Below are positions 38,621-50,560 of a stretch of 64,000 bases of DNA, one piece after another. The notes under the pieces were generated by a model. The model was not told the origin of the DNA and searched no databases. It worked only from the letters and a program-made list of their open reading frames with translations. The translations under genes and the position numbers were made by a program. Position 1 is the stretch's first letter. Each line of letters starts with the position of its first letter. The DNA comes from Rhabdornis inornatus (lineage: Eukaryota; Chordata; Aves; Passeriformes; Rhabdornithidae), in contig VWZS01008810.1 in assembly GCA_013397075.1 (NCBI GenBank), positions 2,651,920-2,715,919 on the forward strand, given 5' to 3'.

Positions 38621-40039
38621 AAGCACTAACAACACTCATTTTTACTGCTATATTAAAAATAGAGTGTAATAAAAATCTCATGATTGCTTTTTTTTAAAGG
38701 ATTATAAGTTATCCTAAGAAAGGAATTATTTAAAATTCCAAAATAATAAGGATTTCACAGTGATTCAGTAGATGTGTTATGGATCACATTTTCCAGACAT
38801 GTCCTAATGCTTTGGTATACCGCTACCCAGTAAAATGCATAACAGACCATGATTACCCACTCCCTCCTATATAATACCAGTCAATTTGCACTTGTTCTTT
38901 CCTGTATTTGCATTTCTCTGCAATATTTTAACCTTTATGCATGTTCTGTTTAACCAATTTTTTTAAATTTACAACAAATTATATTCAGTCTATCAGATGT
39001 AAACCCAAAATTTCCATTTTACTCATGTGACTCATGTTGGAAAACAGAAGATAAGGATGTTGGACACTTTTTATAGATTTTCATCAAATATTGAAAACCA
39101 GTTGTGAACGTGTGCCTGTGTGTCTCTGTCTGTGTATTGCTGCTTCTGTGCTCTTACCATCGAGTTCAGTATGTTGTTCTTTAAAGCTGAGCCCCACTGG
39201 GCTCTGTGCTACACTATGTAACATACAATCCAGCACAACTTATCACGCTGTGACAGCTAATATTTAAAAAACACACGCGTATTTTGAGGTTTGATAACTG
39301 CTATCAATCTTGATAATGGGTATGGAATCCAAAATTCTGACAGGTACCTAGTGGAAGGAACATCCACTGTGAACAGCTAATGCTGAAGAAAATGAACAAG
39401 GGAGGCAGACAGTCTATCTAATTACAGATAAAACAAATAAATAATACAGAAAAAGCAATTATAAGTATCTACTGAGGTTTGCAAATTCAGAAAGGCTGTA
39501 AGCCCACCAAGGCCACCTAGCTGGCTTTAATTGGACATTTTGTTATTGGAGGGTTTGGGTCTTGCCTTACGGATATTTTTAATGGTTATATTTTCAGGAC
39601 TCCCAGTACAATTCCACACAGCACCTTAGTTTAAAGAAAATGCCAACAAGGAATAGAGCAAAATGTGTAAATGCAGGGCTTTGATGCTTTGGAAAGGCAC
39701 TCTTAAGAGAGAGTTAATCAAGTTAGAATGACCTCCAAAAGCAAAATTGCAGCACAAAGCATAATGGGTAATGCTATGTAAATTGCCATGTATGCAATCG
39801 GGATGTTATTATAGCAAGACCAAAAGGTGCTAGCTAATGACCCCTACATTTGATCTCTGGTTTTCCTAGGGGCTGGCAATGTCTCTGGCTGAGACAATAG
39901 CCACAGCCCGCTGATGAGCATGGAGAAGGGCAGGACACCTGTCTACAGCTGCCTCTGCAGCCTCAGTAGGCCAGGTCTAGGTGCTGCTAACTGACAATGG
40001 GGATCACTGCTACGAAGTCACCCCTTAAATCAACACAAC
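38621..40039. other. Unique sequence with possible conserved patch
   Basis: No gene. The section 39640-39845 has even complexity and a cluster of ATGTAAAT/ATGCAAT-like motifs and may be conserved. The section 39850-40020 is GC-richer and CTG-rich without a useful frame. Confidence 0.35.
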
Positions 40040-40049
40040 CTTAAACAAA

Positions 40050-40094
40050 AAATATCAATATTAATATTATTATTGTTGTTGTTATTATTATTTA
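40050..40094 (+). repeat. (ATT)n/(GTT)n microsatellite
   Basis: Imperfect trinucleotide run of ATT and GTT units. Confidence 0.85.
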
Positions 40095-41961
40095 CAGTTG
40101 GATTACAATTATTCAAAAACTTATATTCTCTTCCTAGAAAGATTTATTTTTCAGAATGCATAAGAACATATGTAGGATGCTTGGAGGAAAAAAAACCAAC
40201 ACGTTTTAGTTTTTCTGCTTTGATTTTAGTTCCAGAAATTTTGGGATTAACCAACAACTAATTCTGATTATTTACATACTTTTACATTGAAACAACTATT
40301 CCAGAACTTTGATTTCTTCTGCACATAATGTATTGATTAAGAAAGTAAAAGTGAAAATATTTCTTATCTTATTTCTTCATTCTTTGTAAAATCCTTTTGG
40401 ATAAAATTTTCTAGCTGAAACAAAATGTTTTACATTATTTCCTATTTGATTCCTTAACTTCTGTTAATAGAAAGATTTAGTCTGATAGGAATTTTTGACT
40501 ATACACACATACATGTATATAAATTATTAAATTACAAGAGACAATTTTCAGAAAACAATTCATGTCTTTAGACAAAGGCAAGTTAATAATGTTGATGGTC
40601 TTTCAAGAATAAGTTTATTTATTCATAAAAATTGGTGAAGTTCCATTTTATTTACTATAACTGCTTTAGACACAAAAATAATTACTACATAACAAAACAT
40701 TTTATTTACTTTTTAATTGTAAAATAAATAAGACATACTAGGATATTTAGTACATTATATTGTTAAAGAAATCTGCTATAATAATGGTGCATTTTGCACT
40801 TAGGTTACACTAGAGATTTTTTTATGCACTGTGGCATGGGTTTTCTCTTTGAGGAATCCTTTGCAAGGACCCAATTCTGCTTCCATTTAAAGAAATTGCC
40901 TCAGAAAGGAACATGATTTGATCTTGTAAGATGTAATATTATAGATGAAGGATTTCATTTTTAGGATCTGTGTTGACTTATATTATGTATGCAAGCCTAG
41001 ATTTATTTTATACCACACTATCAGTTTAGCTCATGACAAAATGAATTAAACAACGAATAGGTTACAGATATTTCCCTCGGGATGAGGGTATTTGATCTTT
41101 TTCCCTATTTTCTACATAATATTAAAATCAACATCTCCTGAAAGATGACAAATGCATTGTTTGCTTCAATATTTTTATTTTTGAAGAAATGTAAGATGAA
41201 GCAAGGTAATGCCGAAGATGAAGGACCTTTAATTAAACATCTTTACACATTAACATTTTATTTAAGTCATTTTTAGCACATTTTAGAAATATAACCCATG
41301 TGTATTTGCGCAGCCCTGATAATCCTCCTACACACAGTCAGGGAGAGACTGTAACAAAGGAATAGCAATACAAAACAGAGAACAATTCTGCTTGATTTTC
41401 CATTGCAGTCATTTTATCAGGGACAGGGAATATTTTACAGTCGTGTGCAGATGAAGGTTGCATGCATTCCCCAGCATTAAATTGTGGTAGAAAATGAAAA
41501 ACCTAATAGCATTTTGATGTATTCCAGTTAGGTTTTCCATTAAGAGAAAAAGGTGATATGTTCACACCATTTGTCAGGAAAAGAAGAAATGAAGAAAATG
41601 TTGACAATTTCATTACACTCTGGTTATGGGGTGATCTGAACTTACCTATTACAAGATAAAAAAAAAAAAGAAAAACTATTCAAGATATTATTAGTCGAAA
41701 ACATTACTGTTTATAGTTACTTTAACTTCTGCTACAACTGTAGTTGATACAGCAGTACGAACTGCACATTTTAAAAGAAAGATTTCATATCATTCACAGC
41801 CTTGATAAAAAAAACTTGTATCCCTTTGAATGACATAGTCCCATACTGTTGAACAGTTCTCTGATAAACCTAGTCATTCACAAATGTACCAGATGGTATA
41901 AAAAGTGCTTCTAAGCCTATTGCTCTTAAGCTTGTATTTTTCAATAATTTTTTTCTACTAG
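40095..41961. other. Very AT-rich unique sequence, no gene seen
   Basis: No gene. Sections 41135-41290 and 41395-41500 have the even texture of conserved non-coding DNA; this is an impression only. A short inverted pair AAAACCTAA / TTAGGTTTT lies at about 41498-41537. Confidence 0.4.
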
Positions 41962-42120
41962 CTTTCTTTTTTCTCTTCTTCTCCTCTCCTCTCCTCCTCT
42001 TCTCTTCTCTTCTCTCTCTTCTCTTCTCTTCTCTTCTCTTCTCTTCTCTTCTCTTCTCTTCTCTTCTCTTCTCTTCTCTTCTCTTCTCTTCTCTTCTCTT
42101 CTCTTTTCTCTTCTCCTTTC
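41962..42120 (+). repeat. 159-nt pure pyrimidine tract with (CTCTT)17
   Basis: Every base from 41962 to 42120 is C or T. Positions 42021-42105 are 17 perfect CTCTT units, flanked by imperfect CTCCT/TCTTC units. The complementary strand is the equivalent purine tract, whose translation as repeated REEKR residues gives spurious charged open frames. Long polypurine-polypyrimidine tracts with mirror symmetry can form triplex (H-) DNA and stall polymerases. Perfect units suggest recent expansion and likely length polymorphism. Confidence 0.98.
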
Positions 42121-42649
42121 TGCTGAGAATATATCCCCAGAGGAAACAGCGGCTGGACATTCATGCCAAAGTTAAAAAAATAATGTGCATTTACAGGGTG
42201 CAAGGGAATTAAGCTGTAGCTTCAATCTGCCCAACTGGAAAAAAAGTATAAAGTATATTTAATTAGGTTTTATTATAAGTTTCACGGAACTTTGTATTAC
42301 ATACAATAAAATTAAGAACAGATATTTGGGTAGAGTGGTGTTTATAGCTGAGCTCTTTGGTACTTCTATAATTATGTATCAGAAATTGCTCTTTAATAAA
42401 ATCTATTTGGGAGACAAGCATAAAGCAACATCAGCACAATGGATTCTGTTATTTCTTACCCACAAGATCAAGATCCATAAACTAAAACAAAAATTAAAAA
42501 CAACAAACCCCCCCCCACAAAAATAAACAAAAAACTGAATTATTAGTTAATCATTGGCTGAATACACCCACCTTCCTTCTAAAATTTGGTGAAGAATAAT
42601 TTGTCTAACTCTTACACCACAAAAGTCATACTGAACACCCACTATCACT
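42121..42649. other. Unique AT-rich sequence with A/C low-complexity
   Basis: No gene. An A/C-rich run at about 42484-42535 includes a C10 tract near 42508. Confidence 0.6.
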
Positions 42650-42800
42650 TTTATGCTTAAAACTAGTGTGTATTAATCCAGTCCTGAAGCATATATAAAC
42701 CTGAAGGTAGTGAGACCCCTCCTGTAGAGGCTTCACGCCTCTTTTCTCTGTCTGCTCTACCCTTCTTTGAGAATAAAGTTAGTTTGAGGGAAATTCTTTT
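42650..42800 (+). mobile_element. LTR-like promoter and poly(A) module
   Basis: TATA box CATATATAAAC at 42690-42700, followed 72 bases later by a poly(A) signal AATAAA at 42772-42777, with CT-rich sequence between (42732-42765). This compact TATA-to-AATAAA spacing is the R-region layout of many vertebrate ERV LTRs. The U3 upstream is not distinguishable and no retroviral gene follows. A decayed LTR fragment is likely, but the family is unknown. Confidence 0.42.
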
Positions 42801-45800
42801 CTGTGATTATAAAAGTATGACTTTCCCTTACTGCTCTACTAAATTAACATCACGGATAATGCAAAGCCAACCAAAATCAATGATCATTTCAATGGAACCT
42901 GCATTTTGAATATAACTTTGTAGTCAAAGATAGCACGAAAAAATAAATATAATGACCTTTTCTTCATATTTGTTTATGTGAAGGACCAGAACATTTACTT
43001 TGCTAGCTGTGCATAGAGGGTTTGGTCCAAAATCCACAGAAGTCAGTGATGAGTGGAAGGGCCTCATTTGATTCTTTGTGGTTTTTCATAAAGTTCTGGC
43101 AGGAGATAGATATCTTTGCATGTTAAGCATATGAAGAAAACAGGAGAATTTTATGCTCCTGTCTTTTCCTTAATCTTTTGAACAAAGTTAGTGTGTAGCT
43201 GCATTCCACTGAATTATTTTCCTGGTGGAAAGCATTTAATTTCAGGGGCAAACTACCAACAATGCAGCATTTGATGAGATAAAATTACTGATTAAAAATT
43301 GCTAATAAAATGATACACCCCTAATATTTACTTGTTCAAATTTCTTGCTGCTTACTGGACCTGATTGAACCTGGACAGAGTTCAAAAAAATATATGTGCA
43401 TGAGAAACAGGAAAAGAGAGAAAATTATGCTACCCAGTGACTATCCCTCTTTGGTTTGACAAGAAGGTGGGAAGGGGAGTTGCATCTGAAAGCTATGGAC
43501 CTAGAGGCAGGCACACTTTAACAAAGAAACAGTGGAAAGCACTTGTCATATCATGCTACTAATCCTTAAAGCATTAAATATAGGTTGCTAAAGGAGACAG
43601 CAAAAATCTGCATTACTAAAATCTTTCATGTATTTCTACAGATGTAGGTGGAACCAGTTGTAGCAGTCATTGTATAATAAAACAGATGTATTAATAATGC
43701 AAGAAAATAATTTATAGGTAACTCTTGAGACACATGCATATAGATTGACACCCAGTCTATTTGTGAAAAGATTGTGAGTCTTTGGAAAAATAAAAAATAT
43801 GGCATTATAGTTTCTTCCTTTTCATTTAGTAGGCCAAAAATGACACACTAAGGAATTCCAAAGATCAGTGTTTCTGTCTTCATAAAATCAATCTGCCTTT
43901 TAATTTTACAAAAGGCTTGGTTAACCCAAAGTTAGGCAGTTTGTTATAAAAATATCTATTACCAAGCAACGCATGTTTTCCTTCCTAAAAGAACCTTCCA
44001 ACGTGATAATAACAGAACCCCAGCATTAAGAAAATACTACAATCACAGAACCAACAGCTACCCAAAACCAAAGTTAAAGACTTTAATTAGTCTCACAATC
44101 ACATATTTTCTTTTCGTAAACAGCCATTGCGTCATTGAGAGACCAGGATTGACCATCTGTAGGGATGAATCAAGATTACACAGCAAGCAAGTATTTAGGA
44201 ACCCAGCAGATCTATGGAAGGAGGTTAATAGCCTTGGTGAAAGAAACTAAATGTTGCCTTTGGATAATTAGATTCCATTGTCAGCAATGGGAAGGCTACA
44301 GAAGCATGAAACCTTTCTTCTTCTGCAGTCTATATTGTCTGCAAACACCTACAAACTCTCATACAACACTTCCCTCTGTTAACAAACTTTGAGGTTGTAA
44401 ATGGAAACACATGAAAGACTGGAAATATTGGAAATGCCTTTTCATAGGCTGATTTAACTCTGGCATTCCTGTTAATGCTGTGTAAAAAAAACCATATTCA
44501 TAATTTTCAGTAAAGAAATGTAATTTCCTGCTACATTTCCAAACAGAAATTTATGTTGTGCACATCATCAGCACAGCTATCTTTCAGATGACATGAGCAC
44601 TGATATCTGCCATTTGACCTAAAGTACATAACCACGAGCAGCAGTATATTATCAGCCTCTACTTCATAAAGCAATTCTTGCAGAGAACTGGTATTACTTT
44701 GCCGTGTTTCACAATGTGGGGATTGCAGTTTGTGGTTCAATGAGCAATTTCTTGCTTCCATTTTTCAGCTCAGAGCTGACTCAGTAGCTCCTTTTTTCTT
44801 TCCAGCCTGTACACTTTGTGGTCTTGACCATCTTCCCACTAGCCAAAGCTCATTTAAGGTTCCGTTACCATAGCAGGTTCCTGGCTTCAGCAAGGACATC
44901 AGCTTGTTATCTCAAACATTAGTGCCAGTGCTCCATGGTTTTCTCTTTCCAGGACTCTTTTCCTCTCTTGGCTGTTCCAATCTTGTGTTTTTCCAATCTT
45001 GCCTTGCATTATGTTCATTCTCATCCTAAAATCCCCTTACTTAATTTTCTTTTTTTTTCCTTATTCTTCAACAAACAGTGGTTTCTTTTTGGTTTTTTCT
45101 TTCCATTTCTTAGTGAGAATCTTTTCTTCTTCAAATCTCTGGAAATCTAGCAAGGTAGATATAGGAGATGTTGCATTTACTCTTACTTCTGAGTCTCAGT
45201 GATGTAGTAGCCTGCAGCAATGTGGAACAAGTTGCTAGGACATTTATTCCATCTTGCAAATTCAAGGTAGAGTCTGACCATTACAAACCATATTTCCAGA
45301 GAATTTTGCAGACAAAGTCTAACAAGTCCTGCTGACCATGTGTTAAGTGAGCTTTACATGCCTTCAGAAAAGACATATTATGGACAGCAAATCCTCCTAT
45401 GCCAAATTTAAATGATTTTCTCAGAAATACAGGTACTACACATATACACAGACATCCCTAGTGGAAAAATTGCAGCTTTTAATATATGAATCTAACATGT
45501 TTTTTGCCAATTTTATTCTGAACATTAATCAAATAGATTGTGCTGAATGTTTAATAGAATTTGAATGCAAAACTGATATTTCCAATTTTAAAAATTATCC
45601 TGCAGACTTAGTTTGGCAAAGTTCTATCTAAGCGAAATGAAGCCTTCAATGGCAGGTTTTTCCTTCACTATCAGTTTGACATATCCTGTACTACCTCTTC
45701 CAACTATTCCAGCCATGCTCTAAACGTCAGACCTCTTTTCCTGTGCCTGTAGTAGAAAAAGGTATTTTTTCAATGAGTGCAGACTAGCCTGAGCCTCAAC

Positions 45801-46559
45801 ATGTTTTATTGCATGTTGTTTCCTCTCCCTCTCCTGAAGGTTTTGGTTGTCCTTCCCTTCAGCTGAGGTCCTGGGAGCAGGTGTTTTGTTGGAGTGTGTT
45901 CGTGCCCTCTCTTGGAAGAGGTAAGCATGACTGAAAAATAGCCTTGTGGCAATTGCACCAGCAGTTAAACAATTTAAGATCATTTAATATGCATCTCAAT
46001 AGATGAAACAACTCTAAAGCACAGAAATCATCAACAATGACATTACAGGACTTATCACATCTAAAGCCACTTTTTTGTTCATTAAAGCACCTTGAACATC
46101 TTTGCTTTACTCTGTCGGTCTTTATACAATGAAACGTTTTCTAATATATGTGACAGGGTATTAATCCACCATAGGATTCCATTATGGTTGTTATGTATGT
46201 TTGCATCCTGAATGCATCTGGCTACCTCATAGAGAAAATAAATAATGGATTTGTCTTGTTTTGCTTCCTTGAGACTAGCAGAATAACTGTCACTGTTTTG
46301 TACCTCTGAGCTTTTTCTTCCTCTTTGTGTGTTTGTGGGTGGTTACTAGGCTAAAAGGTGATGTGCTGTATTCTCAAGGGATATTTGCAATACTGCTGCA
46401 GAGCTTGGACCTGAGACATGGACTGGATAAGCTTTTGGTAACTCTCTGATATTTGACTGGAAAATCATGTAGGGAAAGCAGTAGCAAGCTGTCACCATCT
46501 TTTCATTTGCAGGATTTAATTCCCCTAGCAGACATCAGTAAAGCAGGGTATGTATTCTG
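42801..46559. other. Unique sequence, no gene seen
   Basis: Nearly 3.8 kb of AT-rich DNA. I see no supported gene or RNA. Frames at 44531-44761 and 45720-45983 on the minus strand have no family resemblance. Confidence 0.5.
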
Positions 46560-47441
46560 GGTTGGGTTTTTCAGGGGAATTTCTTCCCATCTGTTATCTG
46601 CAAAAGATGCTGGGAGAAGGGGATGACACCCAGGAAGGATGAATAGGAGGTAATTGAGTTAACAGAAGTGGCTGAGTGCCTTGGCGTACCATTGGAATGG
46701 TTCTGGCAGATTCTTAGCTGAGAGTAGGGCAGTCTTTACTCAGCTTGGAAGGGAGATGATTGTGGTGTTTGGTGCTGGATTTTTCCTGCCCAGGGGACTC
46801 GCTGTGACAGAGAAGCATTCCTTACCATTGGGAGCAGCTGGTGGACTGGGACTTTCTCAGTGCCCGCCCTCGCCGGGAGAGAACCTCGCCATCTGCACGG
46901 GTGCTTCAGGGAAAATTGGGCCCCCATCTCCTCTCTCTCCAGAGGGAGCACCTCCCACACCTCCCAGCTGCTGACTAGAACCCTGGCGGCTGCTGCTGCC
47001 ATCGCCAGGACACCGCACCAGACACCTGAGAGCCAGGTGACTCCTCCATCCTCCCTCCCTGAGGCTGTCAGGGCTCCCTTCAGCCATCCTTTGGGGCCGC
47101 CTGAGCCAACAGCATCCCTGCATCGCCGGAGGAGTCACTGCACCTCCTCTGCCTCCACATGAGCCGCCAGTACCTCTGCCACTTGTGGTCATACTACACC
47201 AAAGAGAAATTGCTTGAAGGGAGAGAGAAAATGTTGTCATTTTTTTTTACTTTTTTTTTTTTAATTATTGTTGTTGCTTTTGTTGTTGTTTGTATGGTTT
47301 TTTAATATATATTCATATCCCATATCTGCCTGAAAGCCCTGTAATTTCAAAGGTATAATAATTTGGAGGGAGGGGGTAATTTTTGCATTCCAGGAATGTT
47401 CCCAACTTCCTTGGCAGACACCTGTCTTTTAAACTGGGACA
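46560..47441 (-). mobile_element. GC-rich ERV-type LTR, minus strand
   Basis: This is a GC-rich block (46680-47200) followed by an A/T-rich one (47235-47310) and an element end at 47441. Read on the minus strand it starts TGTCCCAGTTTAAAAGACAG, runs through a CCCCCTCCCTCC tract (about 47368-47379) and then a polypurine/A-rich stretch before the GC-rich part. That order, starting with TG and a GACAGGTGTCTGC motif, closely recalls a family of long avian LTRs. The far end (near 46560) is not defined. The proline- and serine-rich open frames on both strands (97-127 codons) are products of the GC content and not genes. Confidence 0.55.
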
Positions 47442-48619
47442 GTACCTATGTATATTTTTTCATACACTATTATAAGTACCCAGCTTAGGCTCTGGGCATA
47501 TATAGGACTTTGACCAGAGACCAAGTCAGTGAAATCTATCATAATACTTCAGATTGATTTCTACATCTGTTGAAGTTCAGTAAGCCCTTCAGCTTTAGAA
47601 GCATCACTTTCTCAATCTGCATCTCAAAGAAATTGTTAGATACTGATCCTTAAATAGATAATTTAATCAGAAAAATAAACTTGTTTTGCCTGGTAATGCA
47701 GGGAATATGAAAAATATATGAAGAGAAATTTCATTTCTGCAAAATTTCAAACTAGAATAAACCTGGAAATTTCTTCTTCATTCTCCATGATATTTTCTTC
47801 TCTTACAACTAGACCTTTGCAACTAGAAAGCAAAGAAAATCTCATCTATGTGTATTTTAAGATCCCACATGGAAATGTTAAAAAAATCACCCACTTAACT
47901 GTTATTTATGAAAAATGACTATGTGGTGTCTTAATGCTTCTTTTTAGGGAACCATTTAGATTATTAGCTCATACTAAGTGTTTTATTTGCCATGTACAGG
48001 TGTACCTCAGCATCAACTAATCAGACTTTATTCTTGAACACTCTGAATTGCCTGTAGCACTTCATTTCAGCAGGCAAACTGACTCACGCTGACAGGAAAC
48101 AATATGAAGCTTTCCCCGAAGGGACCATCCCATAATATCAATACAAGTATGTAGTCATTAGCTAGTCAGGGAACATCTAACAATTACATTAGTCAAAGCA
48201 CTTTACAACATTTAGTTTTGTAGAGAATCTGAGATTCCAGCTCTGAAGCTATGCTGAGCATAATAACCAAACTTAACAACACTGTTTTGTTGTAAAAAAT
48301 AATAATTTGGGGGAAATCAGATTGTCTAACAAGTTAAACATATTTTAAACTTTTCTTACATATATTTGTCTCATAAAAAAAAAAAAGCATGGTTTTTCTT
48401 TTTTACTTCTAAATACTATAGGAGTACATACTTCCCACAAAAGCTCAGTGACTTAATAAAGGACAACATTTTTATACAAAACAGTCTGAAAATATGAAGG
48501 TGTAGAAACATTAATATTTAAATCTCAATAGCAGCATGTATTATTAAGCATTTCTACTCTTTCTGATAGAAGGCCTTAGAGGCTTCATGCCATTGAAAAA
48601 AAAAAAATAACATGATCTC
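47442..48619. other. Unique AT-rich sequence, no gene seen
   Basis: No gene or repeat beyond A-runs (for example A12 at about 48376-48387 and near 48596). Confidence 0.55.
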
Positions 48620-49080
48620 AGGCATTTGTTCAGGAGCCTGTGCAGCAGCCCCAAGACTCATTATGATGCAGAAGCCCCTGGAGCCAACCAGGTGGTGCTG
48701 GGAGCAAATGAAGGAGTTTTAAATGTCTCCAGGTACCTCAAGTGCCCCAGAGGGTGGCATGTCACTGAGGGTGTGGCACCTCAGTTTGCACAGCAGTTCA
48801 CCGAGCAGTGTGTGCCAGAAGGGCTCCTCTTTTGCCCGTCCAGGAGGAGCCAATAGAAGCAACAAACAAACTCAGTAGCTTGTAAGAAAGAGCAAAGAGA
48901 CCTTTTTAGCCCCAGTCTTATTAACGTACTAGTTTGAGCTTCCTGCCTTATGGTGTTGACATGCAGTCAAGCTCAGTCCCCTGTAGCTGAGGAAGTCACT
49001 GAAGCCTCCAAGTCAGAGGCCTCCAGACATCCAGACCTGCTGCTGGTAGATGTATCTCTGCAGCTCACAGGTTCCCAGGA

Positions 49081-49344
49081 ATGCCTGATGCCTCTTTGCA
49101 AGGCTGGGTCAGCTGGCACTTGTTTTGCAGGTGTGCTGTGGTTGAACCGTTGTGTTGCCAGGTGAAGGAGCTACAGGAAGAAGTGAGCAGGCTAAATAGT
49201 ATACGAGCAAATGAGCAAGACACTAATAGGCTATTTTTAAGGATGCTACAGTTTCAGTCTGGAAATCTGGAGTGCTCTGTTCATAGTTACAGGCTCTTCA
49301 GGGGGGATAGGCAAAGCAGAAGCAGGGGGCAAGATTGCGTATAA
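49081..49344 (+). pseudogene. CR1 ORF1 C-terminal remnant
   Basis: An 87-codon open frame. Residues about 28-50 read QVKELQEEVSRLNSIRANEQ, the short heptad-type coiled coil that ends CR1 ORF1, the nucleic-acid-binding protein of the element. The cysteines just before it (WHLFCRCAVVEPLCC) resemble the zinc-finger-like part of ORF1, with the spacing disturbed. ORF1 survives in few truncated copies, so this shows that the insertion was originally long. Confidence 0.7.
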
Positions 49345-49419
49345 TAAGAGTTAGAATGAATGGAGTTCACAGCAGACAATGGTACAGTTGAGAGCCTCTG
49401 GATAAGAATCAAGTGGTAA

Positions 49420-49960
49420 ACAAATAATGTGGATGTCATTGTGGGAGTCTACTCTAGACCTTCTACCCAGGATGATGATGCCAGTTCTTTGAGGAACTAA
49501 AGGACACTTTCAAGTCAACCGCCCTTGTCCTTGTGGGGGACTTCAACTCACCAGAAATTAACTGGGAGCATCACACAGCTGGTAAAGCCTGGGCCAGAAG
49601 ATTCCTAAAAGTCCTGGATGACAACTTTATAGAACAGGTCATAAAGGAGCTGGCTTGGAAAGATGCCTTCCTTGATCACCTGCTTCTCAACAGAGTGGAT
49701 CACACGAGCAAAGTGGAGATTGGCAGCTATCTTGGCCACAGCAACCCTGAAGAGATCGAGTTAAAATCCCTGTTGACAGAAGGAAAAGTGCCTGCAAAAC
49801 CTCAGCTCTGGATATGAGGAAAGCAGACTTCAGACTGCTAGAAAAACTAGTGATGTCCCTTGATAAAGTGTTTTTGCAGATGCTGGGGTCCATCAATGCT
49901 GATCACTTTTTAAACATCACCTCCTAAGGGCACAGGAGCAGGCAATTCCCAAACTGGGAA
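49420..49960 (+). pseudogene. CR1 endonuclease remnant
   Basis: The 94-codon frame 49533-49817 reads MGDFNSPEINWEHH, with the conserved GDFN metal-site strand intact, then KDAFLDHLLLN and LGHSNPEEIE. In the family the last motif is GHSDHE, which carries the catalytic aspartate and histidine; here it reads SNP, so the active site is lost. Upstream, VGVYSRPSTQDDD (about 49441-49480, another frame) corresponds to the YRPP region. A stop ends the frame at 49815. Confidence 0.87.
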
Positions 49961-50142
49961 ATCAAGCAGGTGAGGCAGAAGGCCAACTTGTCAGAACAGG
50001 AATGCTCTCTTGGAAATAGGGCAAGAAAGAACAGTGTATGCCCAGTAAAAGCAAGGTCAGGTGACATGGAAAGAATACAGATATGTTGCTGGCCACTGTT
50101 CTGAGAAAAATCATGCAGCCAAAGCTCAACTGGAGTTGAAGT

Positions 50143-50560
50143 GTGCCAGAAATGTGGGTGACAAGAAAAAGAGATATTTTCATATATATTAATGGCAATA
50201 GACAGTGTAAAAATAACATTGGTCCATTACAAAGTGAGGATGGTCACCTCACAAACAGGGACAGAGACAAGGCAGAGATGTTTAACTCATTCTTTGCCTT
50301 TCTCTTCAACATGAATGAGGGACAAAAGGAGTCTCAGTGTCCTGAGCTGGAAGACCATGACTGCAAGAATGGTCAACTCCAAGTCAACCCTGAAACTGTG
50401 CAGGCTCTGCTGCTCCAGTTGGATCCCTGCAAATCTATGGGGCCTGATGGGATTCATCCAAGAATCCTCAAAGATCTGGCTGACGTCATAGCAAAACAAC
50501 TTTTGATGATTTCTGAGCAATCTTGGGAATCCAGAAAGGTCCCCACAGACTGGACACCGG
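50143..50560 (+). pseudogene. CR1 linker and RT start remnant
   Basis: The beginning of a 200-codon open frame. It reads linker residues (MFNSFFAFLFN), then LDPCKSMGPDGIHPRILKDL, the conserved opening block of the CR1 reverse transcriptase, and ends at WESRKVPTDW, which normally precedes the palm. After this point the sequence jumps to the C-terminal part of ORF2 in an unrelated frame. The remaining 60 codons of the open frame are therefore shifted sequence and not protein. Confidence 0.88.

Noticed and set aside
41870..42203. 81- and 96-codon minus-strand frames with repeated REEKR residues
   Set aside because: They translate the (CTCTT)n tract; a five-base unit stays open in all frames and gives a charged repeat by necessity.
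46681..47240. 97-127-codon proline/serine-rich frames on both strands
   Set aside because: They lie in the GC-rich LTR, where stops are rare. No domain, no splice sites and overlap on both strands.
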